Positions 27,001 to 34,031 of a stretch of DNA of 34,031 nt are shown in pieces. Under the pieces are notes generated by a model that was not told the DNA's origin, searched no databases, and was given only the letters and a program-made list of their open reading frames with translations. Both the position numbers and the translations under genes were made by a program. Location of the stretch: assembly GCA_009773165.1 (NCBI GenBank), contig WOUZ01000021.1, positions 1-34,031 on the forward strand, in the 5' to 3' direction. The stretch comes from Bacteroidota bacterium. Lineage in GTDB: Bacteria; Bacteroidota; Bacteroidia; Bacteroidales; F082. Numbering within the stretch: the first letter of the stretch is position 1; every line of letters begins with the position of its first letter.

Positions 27001-28410
27001 CTCATCACCCAGATAAATCATGGTAAAGTCTTCATCTGTCAAACTGCGGTAAAAAGTCCCGGGAATCGACTGCACCAATGCTTTGAGGTGTTTTTCGTTG
27101 TCACTTATCTGAAGCAGAAGCTTTTTCACTTTGTTGCGACTCCTGAAGAAATAAATCAGGGTTATCGACAGACCCAATAAGGTAATGAGCACAAAAAGTG
27201 TGAACCAGCGCTCATTGCGGAGTTCCCTGTTGAGCGATTGCGCCTCAAGAGCCAGACGCTCTGTTTTTCCCTTTTCGATGGCATTAAGATGTTCCTGATC
27301 AAGTGCAGCTATAGTTCCCTTTTTCAACTGATCAACAATAGTATCCCGGATTGAAACATATTTTTCAACATACTGGGTATATTTCTTAAGATTGGAGGTA
27401 GCCGAATATGCTTTCTGTAAAATCCGGCTCAATTTTTTCTGAAGTTGTATATCATTCATCTTCAGAGCCAACTCAAAAGCAATTTCACCTTTTAAAATAC
27501 TCTGTTGTATGAAAATGCCTGGTCTATGATGGTTTTTTTCAGCCATTTTCAAATTCCATTCGGCCATCCTACTATAAATATGCGCCATCCAGTAGTTTTC
27601 ATTCCTAACTTTACTGAGTTCCTCAGCTTTCTGCAAACTCAATCCTGCTTCATCAAGCTGCCTGTCTAGCATCTGAAAATGGGCTAAAGAAAGGTAATAC
27701 CTCGCCAACACATAATTAGATGTAGGTAAAACAACCTGCTGAGATGCCAATTGATGGTAAGCCGCAGCTTTAAGAAGATGTCCCGACATGATGCTATCAT
27801 TTGGAGCAGCTTCTGCCTCATTTAGTTGAAAGTTGGCTGCTTCAATATAATAACTTTCGATTCCACTGGAATCAGCACTTACCTTTTTTGCTGCAATAGC
27901 TTTAAGAACCATTTCTTCTGCAATTTCATTGCTTTGAAGAAATTGGTGCACCATCCCAAGGTTGATATAGCAAACAGGCAATTCATTTGACACCGCCTTT
28001 ACAACATCTGTTTGAGCTGATTTTTGAAGTTCTTCAAGAATTAACTGGCTTTTAGCCATTGATTTAACCGCATAACTGTAGCGTGCTTTAACATTATAAG
28101 CTAACCCAATCTTCAGTAATGTCTGGGCATGTAAAAACTTCAATTTTGATTCATCCTCAGCAGAAAAAACCGAATCATTTGACCTTTCTGACAGTTTTTT
28201 AGATGTGATTTTGTTTGCTTCAAGGTAATAATACAAAGCTGAATCGGCGTAATTGTATTTATAGTAGTCACCTTTATTAAGGTTGGATGAAACAGCTAAA
28301 CTGTCGTTACTGGTCCAGACAAGTAAGGTTTTACTCGTATCGCTAACTCCTGACTGACAAGCAAACAAGCCCATCAAAGCTATAAAAACACTGAAAAGTG
28401 AAGACTTCAT
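24073..28410 (-). CDS. Hybrid sensor histidine kinase: TPR-like sensor, 2 PAS, kinase, 2 receivers, HPt
   Basis: A 1445-residue protein. The lipoprotein-like signal has Cys18 (GLFAC). Residues 40-390 are a helical TPR-like periplasmic region ending in a coiled coil, followed by a membrane segment at 402-423 ([20 protein letters not shown]). Two PAS/PAC domains follow (about 440-560 and 565-695), then HisKA with His724 ([12 protein letters not shown]), HATPase (N-box [27 protein letters not shown]), receiver 1 with Asp1013 (LLLLDYKMP), receiver 2 with Asp1162 ([12 protein letters not shown]) and an HPt with His1311 ([13 protein letters not shown]). All phosphotransfer residues are intact, giving a His-Asp-His relay within one protein. 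It overlaps the next kinase/regulator gene by ATGA. The signal sensed is unknown. Confidence 0.95.
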   Translation of the reverse strand: MKSSLFSVFIALMGLFACQSGVSDTSKTLLVWTSNDSLAVSSNLNKGDYYKYNYADSALYYYLEANKITSKKLSERSNDSVFSAEDESKLKFLHAQTLLKIGLAYNVKARYSYAVKSMAKSQLILEELQKSAQTDVVKAVSNELPVCYINLGMVHQFLQSNEIAEEMVLKAIAAKKVSADSSGIESYYIEAANFQLNEAEAAPNDSIMSGHLLKAAAYHQLASQQVVLPTSNYVLARYYLSLAHFQMLDRQLDEAGLSLQKAEELSKVRNENYWMAHIYSRMAEWNLKMAEKNHHRPGIFIQQSILKGEIAFELALKMNDIQLQKKLSRILQKAYSATSNLKKYTQYVEKYVSIRDTIVDQLKKGTIAALDQEHLNAIEKGKTERLALEAQSLNRELRNERWFTLFVLITLLGLSITLIYFFRSRNKVKKLLLQISDNEKHLKALVQSIPGTFYRSLTDEDFTMIYLGDEVLKLTGYSKESFLSKEIAFNNLIHPDDRKMVAEKIQDAIRLKQPYVLEYRIIRNDSKIVHVFERGIAEFDNIGEPNMLDGTILDISDKIEAENELKYIYKLSDRALDLTKSGFWQIKLNDDQFFLASDRARDIFGFVVTDENESPKLQTIIQQIAALNPDSATFIAERLKKVFTGEEDHFETEHEYLHPQSGEALWIKSKAYVDKDENGNPVSLYGVSQDITITKRLQKDLETAREAAEAATKAKSDFLANMSHEIRTPMNAIIGMTHLVQKTKLDDKQLDYVSKISRSANALLGIINDILDFSKIEAGKLKIENIDFELQEVLDGVTDLVLQKAHQKNLEFLIRIDPAVPSFLVGDPLRLGQVITNLCSNAVKFTEEGEIVVDVSVDNKTDKAINLKVEVKDSGIGLTAEQQQKLFQAFSQADTSTTRKYGGTGLGLTISQNLVKLMNGTIGVESEPGKGSNFHFTIACGISKKENHNTFKAPLDVRGMKVMVCDDNETAREILAEALRIFTFEVTLTSSAREAITMLQQPSDKAFELLLLDYKMPEINGLEALSLISNDPLIIHKPKVIIVSAYGKEVLEGKNDYPLIEGFIDKPLNYSTLFNSIMNVFGQHSQRLPKLVESNDELIQKLKERSGNIILLVEDNEINQQVAKEILEETGLIVEIAGNGKIAVEMVSQSGIPSKYKLVLMDLQMPVMDGITATQEIRKMHDYITLPILAMTADAMAGVKEKVLEAGMMDMLTKPIDPNDVYKKILKWMVRAGGIKLQNSVAMKQDIEQNDLIIPEIPGLETEVALQRLNGNKKLYLSILEKYYQNNLNFIQEISVLITTSDSESLKRQFHTLKGLSGSVGATEIQQLAQELEQLVESAQLDNLQSLLPSLDEKLKVLFDEIHSKLIVKKQSDDKVESAPLEPLINELEELIKKKSPQAKKLLPELEQAGLNDPAFQKLKRALTTFNFKEAGIQLVEIKKNNIVP

Positions 28411-28425
28411 ATCTCAATCGGTTTT

Positions 28426-28449
28426 CATCCGGACAAGACATCCGGACAA
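28426..28449. repeat. 11-bp direct repeats in the kinase leader
   Basis: CATCCGGACAA occurs at 28426-28436 and 28439-28449, two bases apart. Each copy contains the palindrome TCCGGA. They lie 16-39 bases upstream of the kinase ATG, downstream of its presumed promoter, so they may be a regulator-binding site. Confidence 0.55.
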
Positions 28450-28476
28450 TGTTAACATCCTAAAAAAAATATAGTT

Positions 28477-28484
28477 CAAATATA
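28477..28484 (-). promoter_or_regulatory. Candidate -7 element for the kinase operon
   Basis: The minus strand reads TATATTTG, fitting TAnnTTTG, about 67 bases before the ATG at 28410. The -33 element is not clear. Confidence 0.4.
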
Positions 28485-28596
28485 TTTCTTTTTTGAGATA
28501 TTGCACCTGCTGGTCAACAGGCAGCCTGAGTTAAAAATGATTTAAGTTACAAAGTCTGGAATATTGATCTGATTTTTTGTTGAAGCTGATAGAATT

Positions 28597-29760
28597 CTAT
28601 CTATTTCCTTTCGCTCTGTTGTGTGTCTTACACAACATTTGACAGTTTTTGAGCTCTGTTATGCCGCCTTTGCTCCATGCAGCCACATGGTCGGCGTCCA
28701 TTTCAGCCAGCTTCCAAATCTTATGTTTGTTGGCATCGTGCCCAAGAGCGCAAAGCGGACAGTTGGATTCTTCGTTGGTTTGTGCCTGACTGGTTTGAGC
28801 TGCATACACCGATTTTTTTGTTGCCTCGTCAAAAACCCTTACATCGAGTAGTTTTGTATCGACCGAGCCGCCAAGTATATATTCAAAAATGCCTTTGCGG
28901 TTTTTGACATATGGATCGGCATACAACTGATGACCCTCTTCCGAAACTTTTGCAGGATTATAAGCTGTTCGATGATAGGTTTCGTACAATCGCCCCCATT
29001 CCAAACCGCGCATTTCGCTCTCAACATCTTTAAAGACGCTTGAAACCCATTCAATTACACTATTGAAATACGTTTTTAATTCATTAATGTTTTTGTCGTA
29101 GCGGTGTCGGCTCATATAATCACTGCTATTGCCTTTGCTCACCCATTCAAGGGCGCATTCCAGAAAATCCTGGCGGTTGGCGCTGCCCGATACATAAGCG
29201 CTCCATTTCTGGATGTTGGAGTTTTGGCTGTTGCTAAACTCCTCTTTGCCGAGAGTAACAAATGGTCCTGAGAAAATGGCGTTGAGCAATTCCTGATTAT
29301 TGAGCGGAATACCGGCAATATTAATCGTGCGAAACCATTGTTTTATCTCACTTTCGTTGCCTTCACATTCGTAGATAGTAAGCTTCGTTTCCAGAATCAG
29401 CGCCTGCTTGTCGGTGGCAATACCGCTAAAATATTGCTCCATGCCGTTTTCATCTTTCACGGCAAACTTGTTGGTGACAAAGCGCCCGAAACTGGTAATA
29501 CGCTGCTGTCCGTCCAACACTTCCAGTTGATTGTCGCTCACTTTGTTGAAATAAATCAGGCCCAATGGATAACCTTTGAGCAGGGATTCAACAACGGCCA
29601 CATCTTTTTTGCCATCGGCATAAATATAGTTGCGCTGATACTCCGGTTGGATGGTAAGTTTGCCACTCAAGCCGAACAAGCCTTTACCTTCGAGTTCGTT
29701 ATAAACAAATCCTTCACAAATATCTTTAACAGTGATGTCGGTTTTGAGTGTTGTTTTCAT
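28597..29760 (-). CDS. DUF262/GmrSD-like protein with C-terminal HNH nuclease domain
   Basis: A 387-residue protein. The N-terminal DUF262 (ParB-like/GmrS-type) region has [10 protein letters not shown] and the hallmark DGQQR at 83-87, which in GmrSD-family enzymes lies in the NTP-handling site. The middle is helical. Residues 334-387 form an HNH/zinc motif: CPLC (334-337), DADHV with His358, then [15 protein letters not shown]. It is compact compared with full GmrD, and has one HNH. The start overlaps the methyltransferase stop by four bases (ATGA), so it is translated with it. Known family members cut DNA according to its modification state; here the partner methylase suggests either protection from this nuclease or a modified-DNA target (inference). 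No SD is seen beyond the coupling. Confidence 0.9.
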   Translation of the reverse strand: MKTTLKTDITVKDICEGFVYNELEGKGLFGLSGKLTIQPEYQRNYIYADGKKDVAVVESLLKGYPLGLIYFNKVSDNQLEVLDGQQRITSFGRFVTNKFAVKDENGMEQYFSGIATDKQALILETKLTIYECEGNESEIKQWFRTINIAGIPLNNQELLNAIFSGPFVTLGKEEFSNSQNSNIQKWSAYVSGSANRQDFLECALEWVSKGNSSDYMSRHRYDKNINELKTYFNSVIEWVSSVFKDVESEMRGLEWGRLYETYHRTAYNPAKVSEEGHQLYADPYVKNRKGIFEYILGGSVDTKLLDVRVFDEATKKSVYAAQTSQAQTNEESNCPLCALGHDANKHKIWKLAEMDADHVAAWSKGGITELKNCQMLCKTHNRAKGNR

Positions 29761-30887
29761 GTTGTTTTTCTTTTAATTAAAAGTCGTGCATAGGTGGATT
29801 TGTACTCGTTACCAACCTTGATTACACCACGTCTGTTTAGATCCCCATAGTTAGATGCATCTAGCTCGGTATATTCCTTAATCTTTAAACCTGAATTGTC
29901 ACCTCTGTCTGTTATACCAAAAATCTCAAACTGCTCAGGAGAATATTTATCCAGAAAACTTATCGGCACTCCCATTGCACACTCATAATCGTTTGGTATA
30001 GCATCTGTAAAAGGCACTTCAATAGCATCATAGTTATCATACTTCTCATATGCTTCTTTACCTTTTACTTCTTTGTGTTTGCTGTATTTCAGGTTGTCAG
30101 CGATTGACATAAGTGGCAAGGGTTGGTGACGACGACCATGATCAAGGTTGGTAAACCATCGAACGCCTTTGATTCGTAGAAATTTGCGGCCTTCCTCATC
30201 TATTCGCCAACTTGCTGCGTTCAAAGGATATTCATCAGGAACCTGGAATTCGCGATCACCACTGCTAATACTTGGACCAAGCCATATCTTGTTGCTCTTG
30301 ATCAGTGGGAAAACTTCTTTATAGGTTATGGCATTCATATTCCCAATGATTAAAAACTGCTTATCAGCCTCAACGATCCACATCAAAAACTCACGAAACA
30401 AGGAGAATGGCGGATTGGTAATGATGATATCTGCTTCATCGCGCAGTTTCTTGATCTCATTGCTTTTAAAATCGCCGTCGCCAGCTAAATAATGCCACTC
30501 CAAATCGTTCACATCGGTTTTGCCATCACCCGACTTATCGTGGTCGAGGGTAAAAATTTTGCCGTTTTTCTTTGTTTTATATGCATCGAATTGCGGATCG
30601 TTCACCTCAAACAAGGTGGGTTGGTAAGCGCTTTTGTATTTCTTGCTTTCAACAGCATAGCTGGTACTGATGAGCTTTTTCAGGCCAAAGCGTTCGAAAT
30701 TCTGGGCGAAAAACTTCGTAAAATTGCTCCATTCCGGGTCGTCGCAAGGCAGCAGGATTGTTTTTCCTTTGAAAACATCGGGGTTAAATTCCAGATAAGC
30801 CGCAATTTCCTTTTCTATATCGTGGTACTGCGTATAGAACTCATCGTTTTTCGCATTTTTCGCATTGGTGAGATTGCTGTTTGCCAT
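29757..30887 (-). CDS. EcoRI-family adenine-specific DNA methyltransferase
   Basis: A 376-residue protein. It opens with [20 protein letters not shown], typical of the EcoRI-methylase family, and has the catalytic N6-adenine motif NPPF at 158-161 ([13 protein letters not shown]), preceded by a region with [12 protein letters not shown]. It transfers methyl from SAM to adenine in DNA. The EcoRI enzyme acts on GAATTC, but specificity here cannot be read from sequence. It is first in a two-gene leftward operon with the DUF262-HNH gene. No classical EcoRI endonuclease gene is nearby, so the HNH partner probably takes that place. Its 5' flank is about 700 bp of simple repeats, unusual for an operon start. 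Confidence 0.92.
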   Translation of the reverse strand: MANSNLTNAKNAKNDEFYTQYHDIEKEIAAYLEFNPDVFKGKTILLPCDDPEWSNFTKFFAQNFERFGLKKLISTSYAVESKKYKSAYQPTLFEVNDPQFDAYKTKKNGKIFTLDHDKSGDGKTDVNDLEWHYLAGDGDFKSNEIKKLRDEADIIITNPPFSLFREFLMWIVEADKQFLIIGNMNAITYKEVFPLIKSNKIWLGPSISSGDREFQVPDEYPLNAASWRIDEEGRKFLRIKGVRWFTNLDHGRRHQPLPLMSIADNLKYSKHKEVKGKEAYEKYDNYDAIEVPFTDAIPNDYECAMGVPISFLDKYSPEQFEIFGITDRGDNSGLKIKEYTELDASNYGDLNRRGVIKVGNEYKSTYARLLIKRKTT

Positions 30888-30978
30888 AGGTCATAAGCTC
30901 GTTGAAGCCGTAAATTTACAACATAATTTTTAATGAGCCATAGCTCCCGGGCTAACAGCCTCCGACCTCAGACTATGT

Positions 30979-31013
30979 GTTGATTTGTTGATGTGTTGAT
31001 GTGTTGATTTGTT
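30979..31013. repeat. 8-base tandem repeat
   Basis: Four consecutive copies of GTTGATTT/GTTGATGT and a partial fifth. Confidence 0.85.
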
Positions 31014-31050
31014 ACTGTCCGAACAGACCACCGACCTCTGACCTCCGACA

Positions 31051-31100
31051 ATTCGTGCATTCGTGGCTACATTTCCATTCGTGCATTCGTGGCATTTTTC
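31051..31100. repeat. 26-base tandem duplication
   Basis: ATTCGTGCATTCGTGGC occurs at 31051 and again at 31077, each followed by a short T/C-rich tail. Each unit itself has a doubled ATTCGTG word. Confidence 0.8.
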
Positions 31101-31163
31101 GACCACCGACTTCTGACCTCTGTCTTCCGACCTCTGACCTCCGACGCTCGACTCCCGAAGACC

Positions 31164-31511
31164 TTCTCCAACCATGCTGACGCATTCTCCAAGTGTGCTG
31201 ACGCATTCTCCAAGTGCGCTGTCGCGTTCTCCAAATGCGCTGACGCGTTATACAAGTGCGCTGACGCATTCTCCAAGTGCGCTGACGCGTTCTCCAAGTG
31301 TGCTGACGCATTCTCCAAGTGCGCTGACGCGTTCTCCAAGTGCGCTGACGCGTTCTCCAAGTGCGCTGACGCGTTCTCCAAGTGTGCTGACGCGTTCTCC
31401 AAGTGCGCTGACGCGTTCTCCAAGTGCGCTGACGCGTTCTCCAAGTGTGCTGACGCGTTATCCAAGTGTGCTGACGCGTTCTCCAAGTGTGCTGACGCGT
31501 TCTCCAAACTT
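31164..31511. repeat. 21-bp minisatellite, 16 full units
   Basis: The unit is GCTGACGCGTTCTCCAAGTG plus one base. Units begin every 21 bases from 31176 to 31491 with no length change, and a partial unit precedes them at 31164. Variation is limited to a few sites (GTG/GCG, CGCATT/CGCGTT, TTCTCC/TTATCC/TTATAC). The minus strand would encode heptads of ENASAHL and the plus strand heptads of KCADAFS. Codon-neutral length and open frames on both strands argue for a repeat rather than a gene. Confidence 0.93.
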
Positions 31512-31590
31512 TAAACCTTGACCTCTGGCTTCCTACCTCAGGCTTCCGACAAAGTCCTAATTCCAGTTTGGCGCTGACCGGCTATTTGTT

Positions 31591-31851
31591 TCATCTATCG
31601 TAATGATATCTACAACTATAAATTAATAACTCACTATCAATAACTTGATAAACCAATCGATGTTCTCTGTCAATCCTTCTTGACCAATATCCTTTTAAAT
31701 CAAATTTCAGAGATTCAGGCTTCCCAATTCCATCAAAAGGGTGTCGCTCAATGTCCTTAATTAATTCATTTATCTTTTTGAGCATTTTCTTATCTTCATT
31801 CAACCACGATATATAGTCCTCCCATGCATTTTCAGAAAAAGTCTTTCTCAT
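31591..31851 (-). CDS. yoeB: YoeB-family toxin (ribosome-dependent mRNA interferase)
   Basis: An 86-residue RelE-superfamily protein, the usual YoeB length. The key residues known from E. coli YoeB are present at the same positions: Glu46 (KPESLKF), Arg65 (REHRLVY) and His83-Tyr84 (CRYHYDR at the C-terminus). It cleaves mRNA in the ribosomal A site when not bound by its antitoxin. Its ATG overlaps the antitoxin stop by one base (TAATG), giving coupled translation with antitoxin first. All visible active-site residues are intact, so the toxin is probably functional. Confidence 0.95.
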   Translation of the reverse strand: MRKTFSENAWEDYISWLNEDKKMLKKINELIKDIERHPFDGIGKPESLKFDLKGYWSRRIDREHRLVYQVIDSELLIYSCRYHYDR

Positions 31852-32105
31852 TATTCTTCTATTAAGTTTTCACGGACAACTTTTCCATTTTTCATCTGGG
31901 TAATCGATTCATATAATCTGTCAGCATTTGCTTTTGAACTAAGTAAATGCATTGTTTCAATCAATGAATTATATTCATCAAGTGAAATCAGAACAGTTCC
32001 TTTGCCTGATCCTCTTTTAATAATCAGCGTTTCATTATTATTTTCAACTTTGTCAAGAAATTTTTTTAGTCCTATTCTGAATTCGGTATAATTTGCAGCT
32101 ATCAT
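31851..32105 (-). CDS. yefM: YefM-family antitoxin (Phd/YefM)
   Basis: An 84-residue protein. The N-terminal half is the Phd/YefM DNA-binding fold (NYTEFRIGLKKFLDKV, then IIKRGSGKGTVLISLDEYNSL). The C-terminal half is the extended toxin-binding segment (YESITQMKNGKVV). It neutralises the toxin encoded just downstream and represses the operon. The palindrome at 32128-32151, 22 bases upstream of the ATG, is the likely operator. Confidence 0.94.
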   Translation of the reverse strand: MIAANYTEFRIGLKKFLDKVENNNETLIIKRGSGKGTVLISLDEYNSLIETMHLLSSKANADRLYESITQMKNGKVVRENLIEE

Positions 32106-32127
32106 GATTCTATTTTTAAGTTCTTAT

Positions 32128-32151
32128 TAAAGTACAAATATAAGTACTTTA
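32128..32151 (-). promoter_or_regulatory. Operator and -7 element of the yefM-yoeB operon
   Basis: TAAAGTAC (32128-32135) and GTACTTTA (32144-32151) are perfect inverted arms eight bases apart. The minus strand reads TATATTTG across 32142-32135, a -7 match inside the palindrome, so a bound repressor would block the promoter. YefM sites in other bacteria also centre on a GTAC-type core. Confidence 0.65.
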
Positions 32152-32325
32152 TTAATACAGATCCATACAGCTGAATTTTAGTTGTACTCGATTTTTCGAA
32201 TATGCATCCCTTTTGCTTGATCAAAATACCCACTCTTCTACATCCATTAATGGCCATATTTTACTGAAGAACATTCCCAAAATGAATCAGTCGTTGAATA
32301 GAAGATGATCTGTAAAGCTGAACCG

Positions 32326-33009
32326 TTATTTCCCCAACCGGATGGAGATGCCAATTAATAATGTTGTGAGGTTTGTCCGCACATTCGGACTACCCGAGAA
32401 CAGATACTCATCCTTTAATTTTACACTCGACAGTCCCCGGTTGTTGCGTATCTCTGCTGTGAGTTCGAGCTGTTTGTGCAAAGGTACTTTGATGCCAATG
32501 CCATTGACCAAACCAAATTCATATTCGGGTACGAAAGAAGTAAAATTAAAACTTCCTAATCCCCCTTGTGTTCCCTCTCCAATCAGCATAAGGCTATGAA
32601 TACGCGCCAAAAAAACACCTGTATTGAGATATAATTTAACCGGTTTAAAAAACGATGCTCTGATAACCAATGGCATACTGAGGTAATCATAATTCAATTT
32701 AAGATGTTCTTCTTCCAGGTAAAGGAAACCATACCATTCTGTCGGATAGAGACTGCCTTTTCTATCGAAGGAAAGACCGGTCTGTACTGAAAAAACCTGA
32801 TTGATCCTTATATCGGTAAAAAGTCCGATTTGGAAACCTCTCCCGTCGGGAACACTGCTTGCGGTGCCTCCCCCTCGCAAAAATGAATAGCCTGGTCCGC
32901 CTGCTACCTCAAAACTGGCACGACTTGTTTGCGCATAAATAATTGTGCTTAAAACACATACAAAGAAAGTTGTCAGTGTTAAATAGCGAAATTGATTAAA
33001 TGTTTTCAT
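32326..33009 (-). CDS. Outer-membrane beta-barrel protein (PorT-like fold)
   Basis: I place the start at the ATG at 33009, giving about 227 residues, because it begins a proper signal peptide (MKTFNQFRYLTLTTFFVCVL, cut near YAQ). The frame runs back to 33063, but that extra stretch is not signal-like and crosses a likely promoter. The mature part has alternating strands and typical barrel phrases: GGPGYSFLRGG, FQIGLFTDIRINQVFSVQTG, LSMPLVIRASF, YEFGLVNGIGIKV and a final IGISIRLGK. The role is unknown. It is divergent from the ArsR-type regulator with 120 bases between the starts, so the regulator may also affect it. Confidence 0.88.
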   Translation of the reverse strand: MKTFNQFRYLTLTTFFVCVLSTIIYAQTSRASFEVAGGPGYSFLRGGGTASSVPDGRGFQIGLFTDIRINQVFSVQTGLSFDRKGSLYPTEWYGFLYLEEEHLKLNYDYLSMPLVIRASFFKPVKLYLNTGVFLARIHSLMLIGEGTQGGLGSFNFTSFVPEYEFGLVNGIGIKVPLHKQLELTAEIRNNRGLSSVKLKDEYLFSGSPNVRTNLTTLLIGISIRLGK

Positions 33010-33029
33010 TGGATTTGGTTTTGATGGTT

Positions 33030-33037
33030 CAAAGGTA
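33030..33037 (-). promoter_or_regulatory. Candidate -7 element for the 32326-33009 barrel gene
   Basis: The minus strand reads TACCTTTG, 21 bases before the ATG at 33009. It supports that start over the longer frame. Confidence 0.4.
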
Positions 33038-33092
33038 ATGATCAAAAAAATTATTTCAAACAAAAAAGATGATTATTTCTTAAAAAAATAAT

Positions 33093-33118
33093 TACTTTTG
33101 TTTCGTAATTTTACGAAA
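33093..33118 (+). promoter_or_regulatory. ArsR-type promoter and perfect palindromic operator
   Basis: TACTTTTG (33093-33100, a -7 match) is followed at once by TTTCGTAATTTTACGAAA (33101-33118), two perfect 8-base arms with a 2-base spacer. A further half-site, TACGAAAC, lies at 33119-33126. The palindrome covers the expected transcription start, which fits autorepression by the regulator that begins at 33130. Confidence 0.75.
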
Positions 33119-33129
33119 TACGAAACATA

Positions 33130-33456
33130 ATGCAGGAAATCATTCCATACACAGAAACGCAACTGAAACTTGCCCGTATCGCCAAGGCCCTTGGCCATCC
33201 GGCAAGGGTGATGATTGTTGAGTTACTCTCGCAACAAAGTTGCTGTTACAGCGGCGATATTGCCGACGACCTTCCCATTGCGCGATCTACCCTCTCGCAG
33301 CATCTCAAGGAGCTCAAAGATGCCGGTCTCATTCAAGGCGAAGTGCTCCCTCCAAAAATAAAATACTGCCTCAACCAGGAGAATTGGCAAATGGCGAGGA
33401 TGCTCTTTGGGGAATTGTTTGATAGGAAAGCAGTTGGGAGTTGTGAGAAAAGTTGA
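33130..33456 (+). CDS. ArsR/SmtB-family winged-helix transcriptional regulator
   Basis: A 108-residue protein. It has the family pattern [17 protein letters not shown], then the helix-turn-helix [20 protein letters not shown] followed by DAGLI and the wing ([13 protein letters not shown]). There is a Cys pair at 38-39 and a Cys in the wing. ArsR members sense metals or metalloids through cysteines, but other members use different signals, so the ligand is open. It probably represses its own promoter through the perfect palindrome directly upstream. No arsenic or metal resistance gene is seen inside the window. Confidence 0.93.
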   Translation: MQEIIPYTETQLKLARIAKALGHPARVMIVELLSQQSCCYSGDIADDLPIARSTLSQHLKELKDAGLIQGEVLPPKIKYCLNQENWQMARMLFGELFDRKAVGSCEKS

Positions 33457-33462
33457 TAACGA

Positions 33463-33540
33463 GTTTAGAAGTTGAGAAGTTGAGATGTTTAGGCTTGCGC
33501 AAGGCAAATAGAATAAATTCTCAACCCTAAACTTCTAAAC
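33463..33540. repeat. Inverted repeat in the gap after the regulator
   Basis: GTTTAGAAGTT at 33463-33473 and AACTTCTAAAC at 33530-33540 are perfect inverted arms. A small palindromic GCTTGCGCAAG lies between them. The left arm sits in a short GAAGTTGA tandem. There is no T-run, so a terminator role is uncertain. Confidence 0.55.
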
Positions 33541-33580
33541 CCCTAATACGTTACAAACATAGGGACTAAACTAAAACAAA

Positions 33581-33955
33581 ATGCATACATATTCATTCGA
33601 AAAACTCCAGGTTTGGCAGGAAGTCAGAAAACTCACGAAAGAGGTATATTTAGTTACGATAAACTTCCCTGATTTTGAGCGATTCGGCCTAGTTTCTCAA
33701 ATGAGAAGGGCCATTATCTCAGTAGGTTCAAATATTGCGGAAGGTTCTTCGCGCAGAACACCAAAGGATCAAGCTCACTTTTATTCAATCTCATACGGAA
33801 GCCTTATTGAATTACTCAGCCAGCTTACTGTTTCCCTCGACCTGGGATATATTAATGACCAGCAATATACTGAACTTCGAACTAGTGTCGAATACATCTC
33901 CAAACAGATTAACTATTTATCCAAAGCAATCTTGTCAGTGCCTGAAATACGTTGA
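33581..33955 (+). CDS. Four-helix-bundle protein (S23/IVP family)
   Basis: A 124-residue protein. The family signature is clear: FEKLQVWQEVRKLTKEVY, SQMRRAIISVGSNIAEGSSR, then FYSISYGSLIELLSQL and a C-terminal helix. Proteins of this family were first found in intervening sequences of 23S rRNA genes, but in Bacteroidota many stand alone, as here. The fold is a small all-helical bundle; the function is not established. It lies between an ArsR-type regulator and a truncated ORF at the window edge. Confidence 0.92.
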   Translation: MHTYSFEKLQVWQEVRKLTKEVYLVTINFPDFERFGLVSQMRRAIISVGSNIAEGSSRRTPKDQAHFYSISYGSLIELLSQLTVSLDLGYINDQQYTELRTSVEYISKQINYLSKAILSVPEIR

Positions 33956-33985
33956 CCGTTTTGAGCCAAAAAAAAAGGTAAAAAA

Positions 33986-34031
33986 ATGGCAAATCGGGAA
34001 CAATTTAAACTCACAACACAAGAGCGTCAAC
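33986..34031 (+). CDS. Start of a further gene (3' partial, unidentified)
   Basis: An ATG at 33986 after a purine-rich AAAGGTAAAAAA stretch opens a frame reading MANREQFKLTTQERQ up to the edge. Only 15 residues are visible, too few to name it. Confidence 0.4.
   Translation, partial: MANREQFKLTTQERQ

Larger units (their letters stand above)
30888..31590. other. Simple-sequence region between the methylase operon and a toxin-antitoxin pair
   Basis: About 700 bases with no credible gene. It holds an 8-base repeat, a 26-base duplication, many scattered words of the CCGACCTCTGACCTC type (31031-31150 and 31517-31550) and a 21-bp tandem array. Long frames exist on both strands over the array only because the unit is a multiple of three. 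Confidence 0.8.

Noticed and set aside
31164-31511. CRISPR array
   Set aside because: The units are contiguous 21-mers with no unique spacers, and no cas gene is present.
31067-31521. Repeat proteins of 115-146 residues on both strands
   Set aside because: At least four frames are open at once because the 21-bp unit lacks stop words. There is no convincing start context and no unique sequence outside the array.
33010-33063. Longer N-terminus for the barrel gene ending at 32326
   Set aside because: The added residues do not form a signal peptide, whereas the ATG at 33009 begins one. A likely -7 element also lies in the added stretch.
33581-33955. Intervening sequence inside a 23S rRNA gene
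   Set aside because: The S23-family protein is flanked by a regulator gene and another ORF. No rRNA sequence is present.

Overview
The window comes from a Bacteroidota chromosome, most likely a Bacteroidia or Bacteroidales-type relative. This rests on cargo proteins with type IX secretion system (T9SS) sorting domains, PorP/SprF outer-membrane partners, several promoters of the form TTTG-N19-TAnnTTTG, the general lack of Shine-Dalgarno sequences, and many small outer-membrane barrels. No species call is possible from the sequence alone.

Bases 1-13916 are one right-to-left block of surface-protein genes. It reads as two copies of a three-gene cassette: a protein ending in a type B (CHU_C/gliding-motility) sorting domain, a PorP/SprF protein that overlaps it by an ATGA, and a very large Ig-like repeat protein directly downstream. 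In the upstream cassette (13916 to 6578) both exported proteins begin with a related NodB/polysaccharide-deacetylase-like head. In the downstream cassette (6281 to beyond base 1) the first protein lacks that head and the last one starts with a PKD domain and runs off the window with no stop.

Bases 14302-16953 read rightward: a small barrel, a clean terminator, tRNA-Asn(GUU) with its own promoter and hairpin, and a Na/Pi-cotransporter-family protein. Bases 16954-18278 hold no gene but are full of palindromes: a 125-bp imperfect palindrome, two copies of a 63-68-bp hairpin sequence, a 16-bp inverted pair bounding about 0.7 kb, a second long palindrome and a GC-rich island. They look like mobile-element or REP/MITE debris. 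Next are a leftward small barrel whose signal peptide is out of frame with any start, then a tight rightward trio: secreted barrel, lipoprotein with an internal membrane segment, and radical SAM protein with a C-terminal Cys cluster.

Bases 22937-28410 (leftward) encode a lipobox-bearing hybrid histidine kinase (TPR-like sensor, membrane segment, two PAS, kinase core, two receivers, HPt) overlapping a second protein with a receiver followed by a kinase core. Together they form a multi-step phosphorelay. Bases 28597-30887 (leftward) encode an EcoRI-type adenine methyltransferase overlapping a DUF262/GmrSD-like protein with a C-terminal HNH domain, a candidate modification/restriction pair. Its upstream flank is about 700 bp of simple-sequence DNA including sixteen 21-bp tandem repeats. 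A YefM/YoeB toxin-antitoxin pair with a palindromic operator follows.

The right end carries a leftward barrel, a divergent ArsR-family regulator with a perfect palindrome over its promoter, a four-helix-bundle (S23) protein, and the first codons of another gene.
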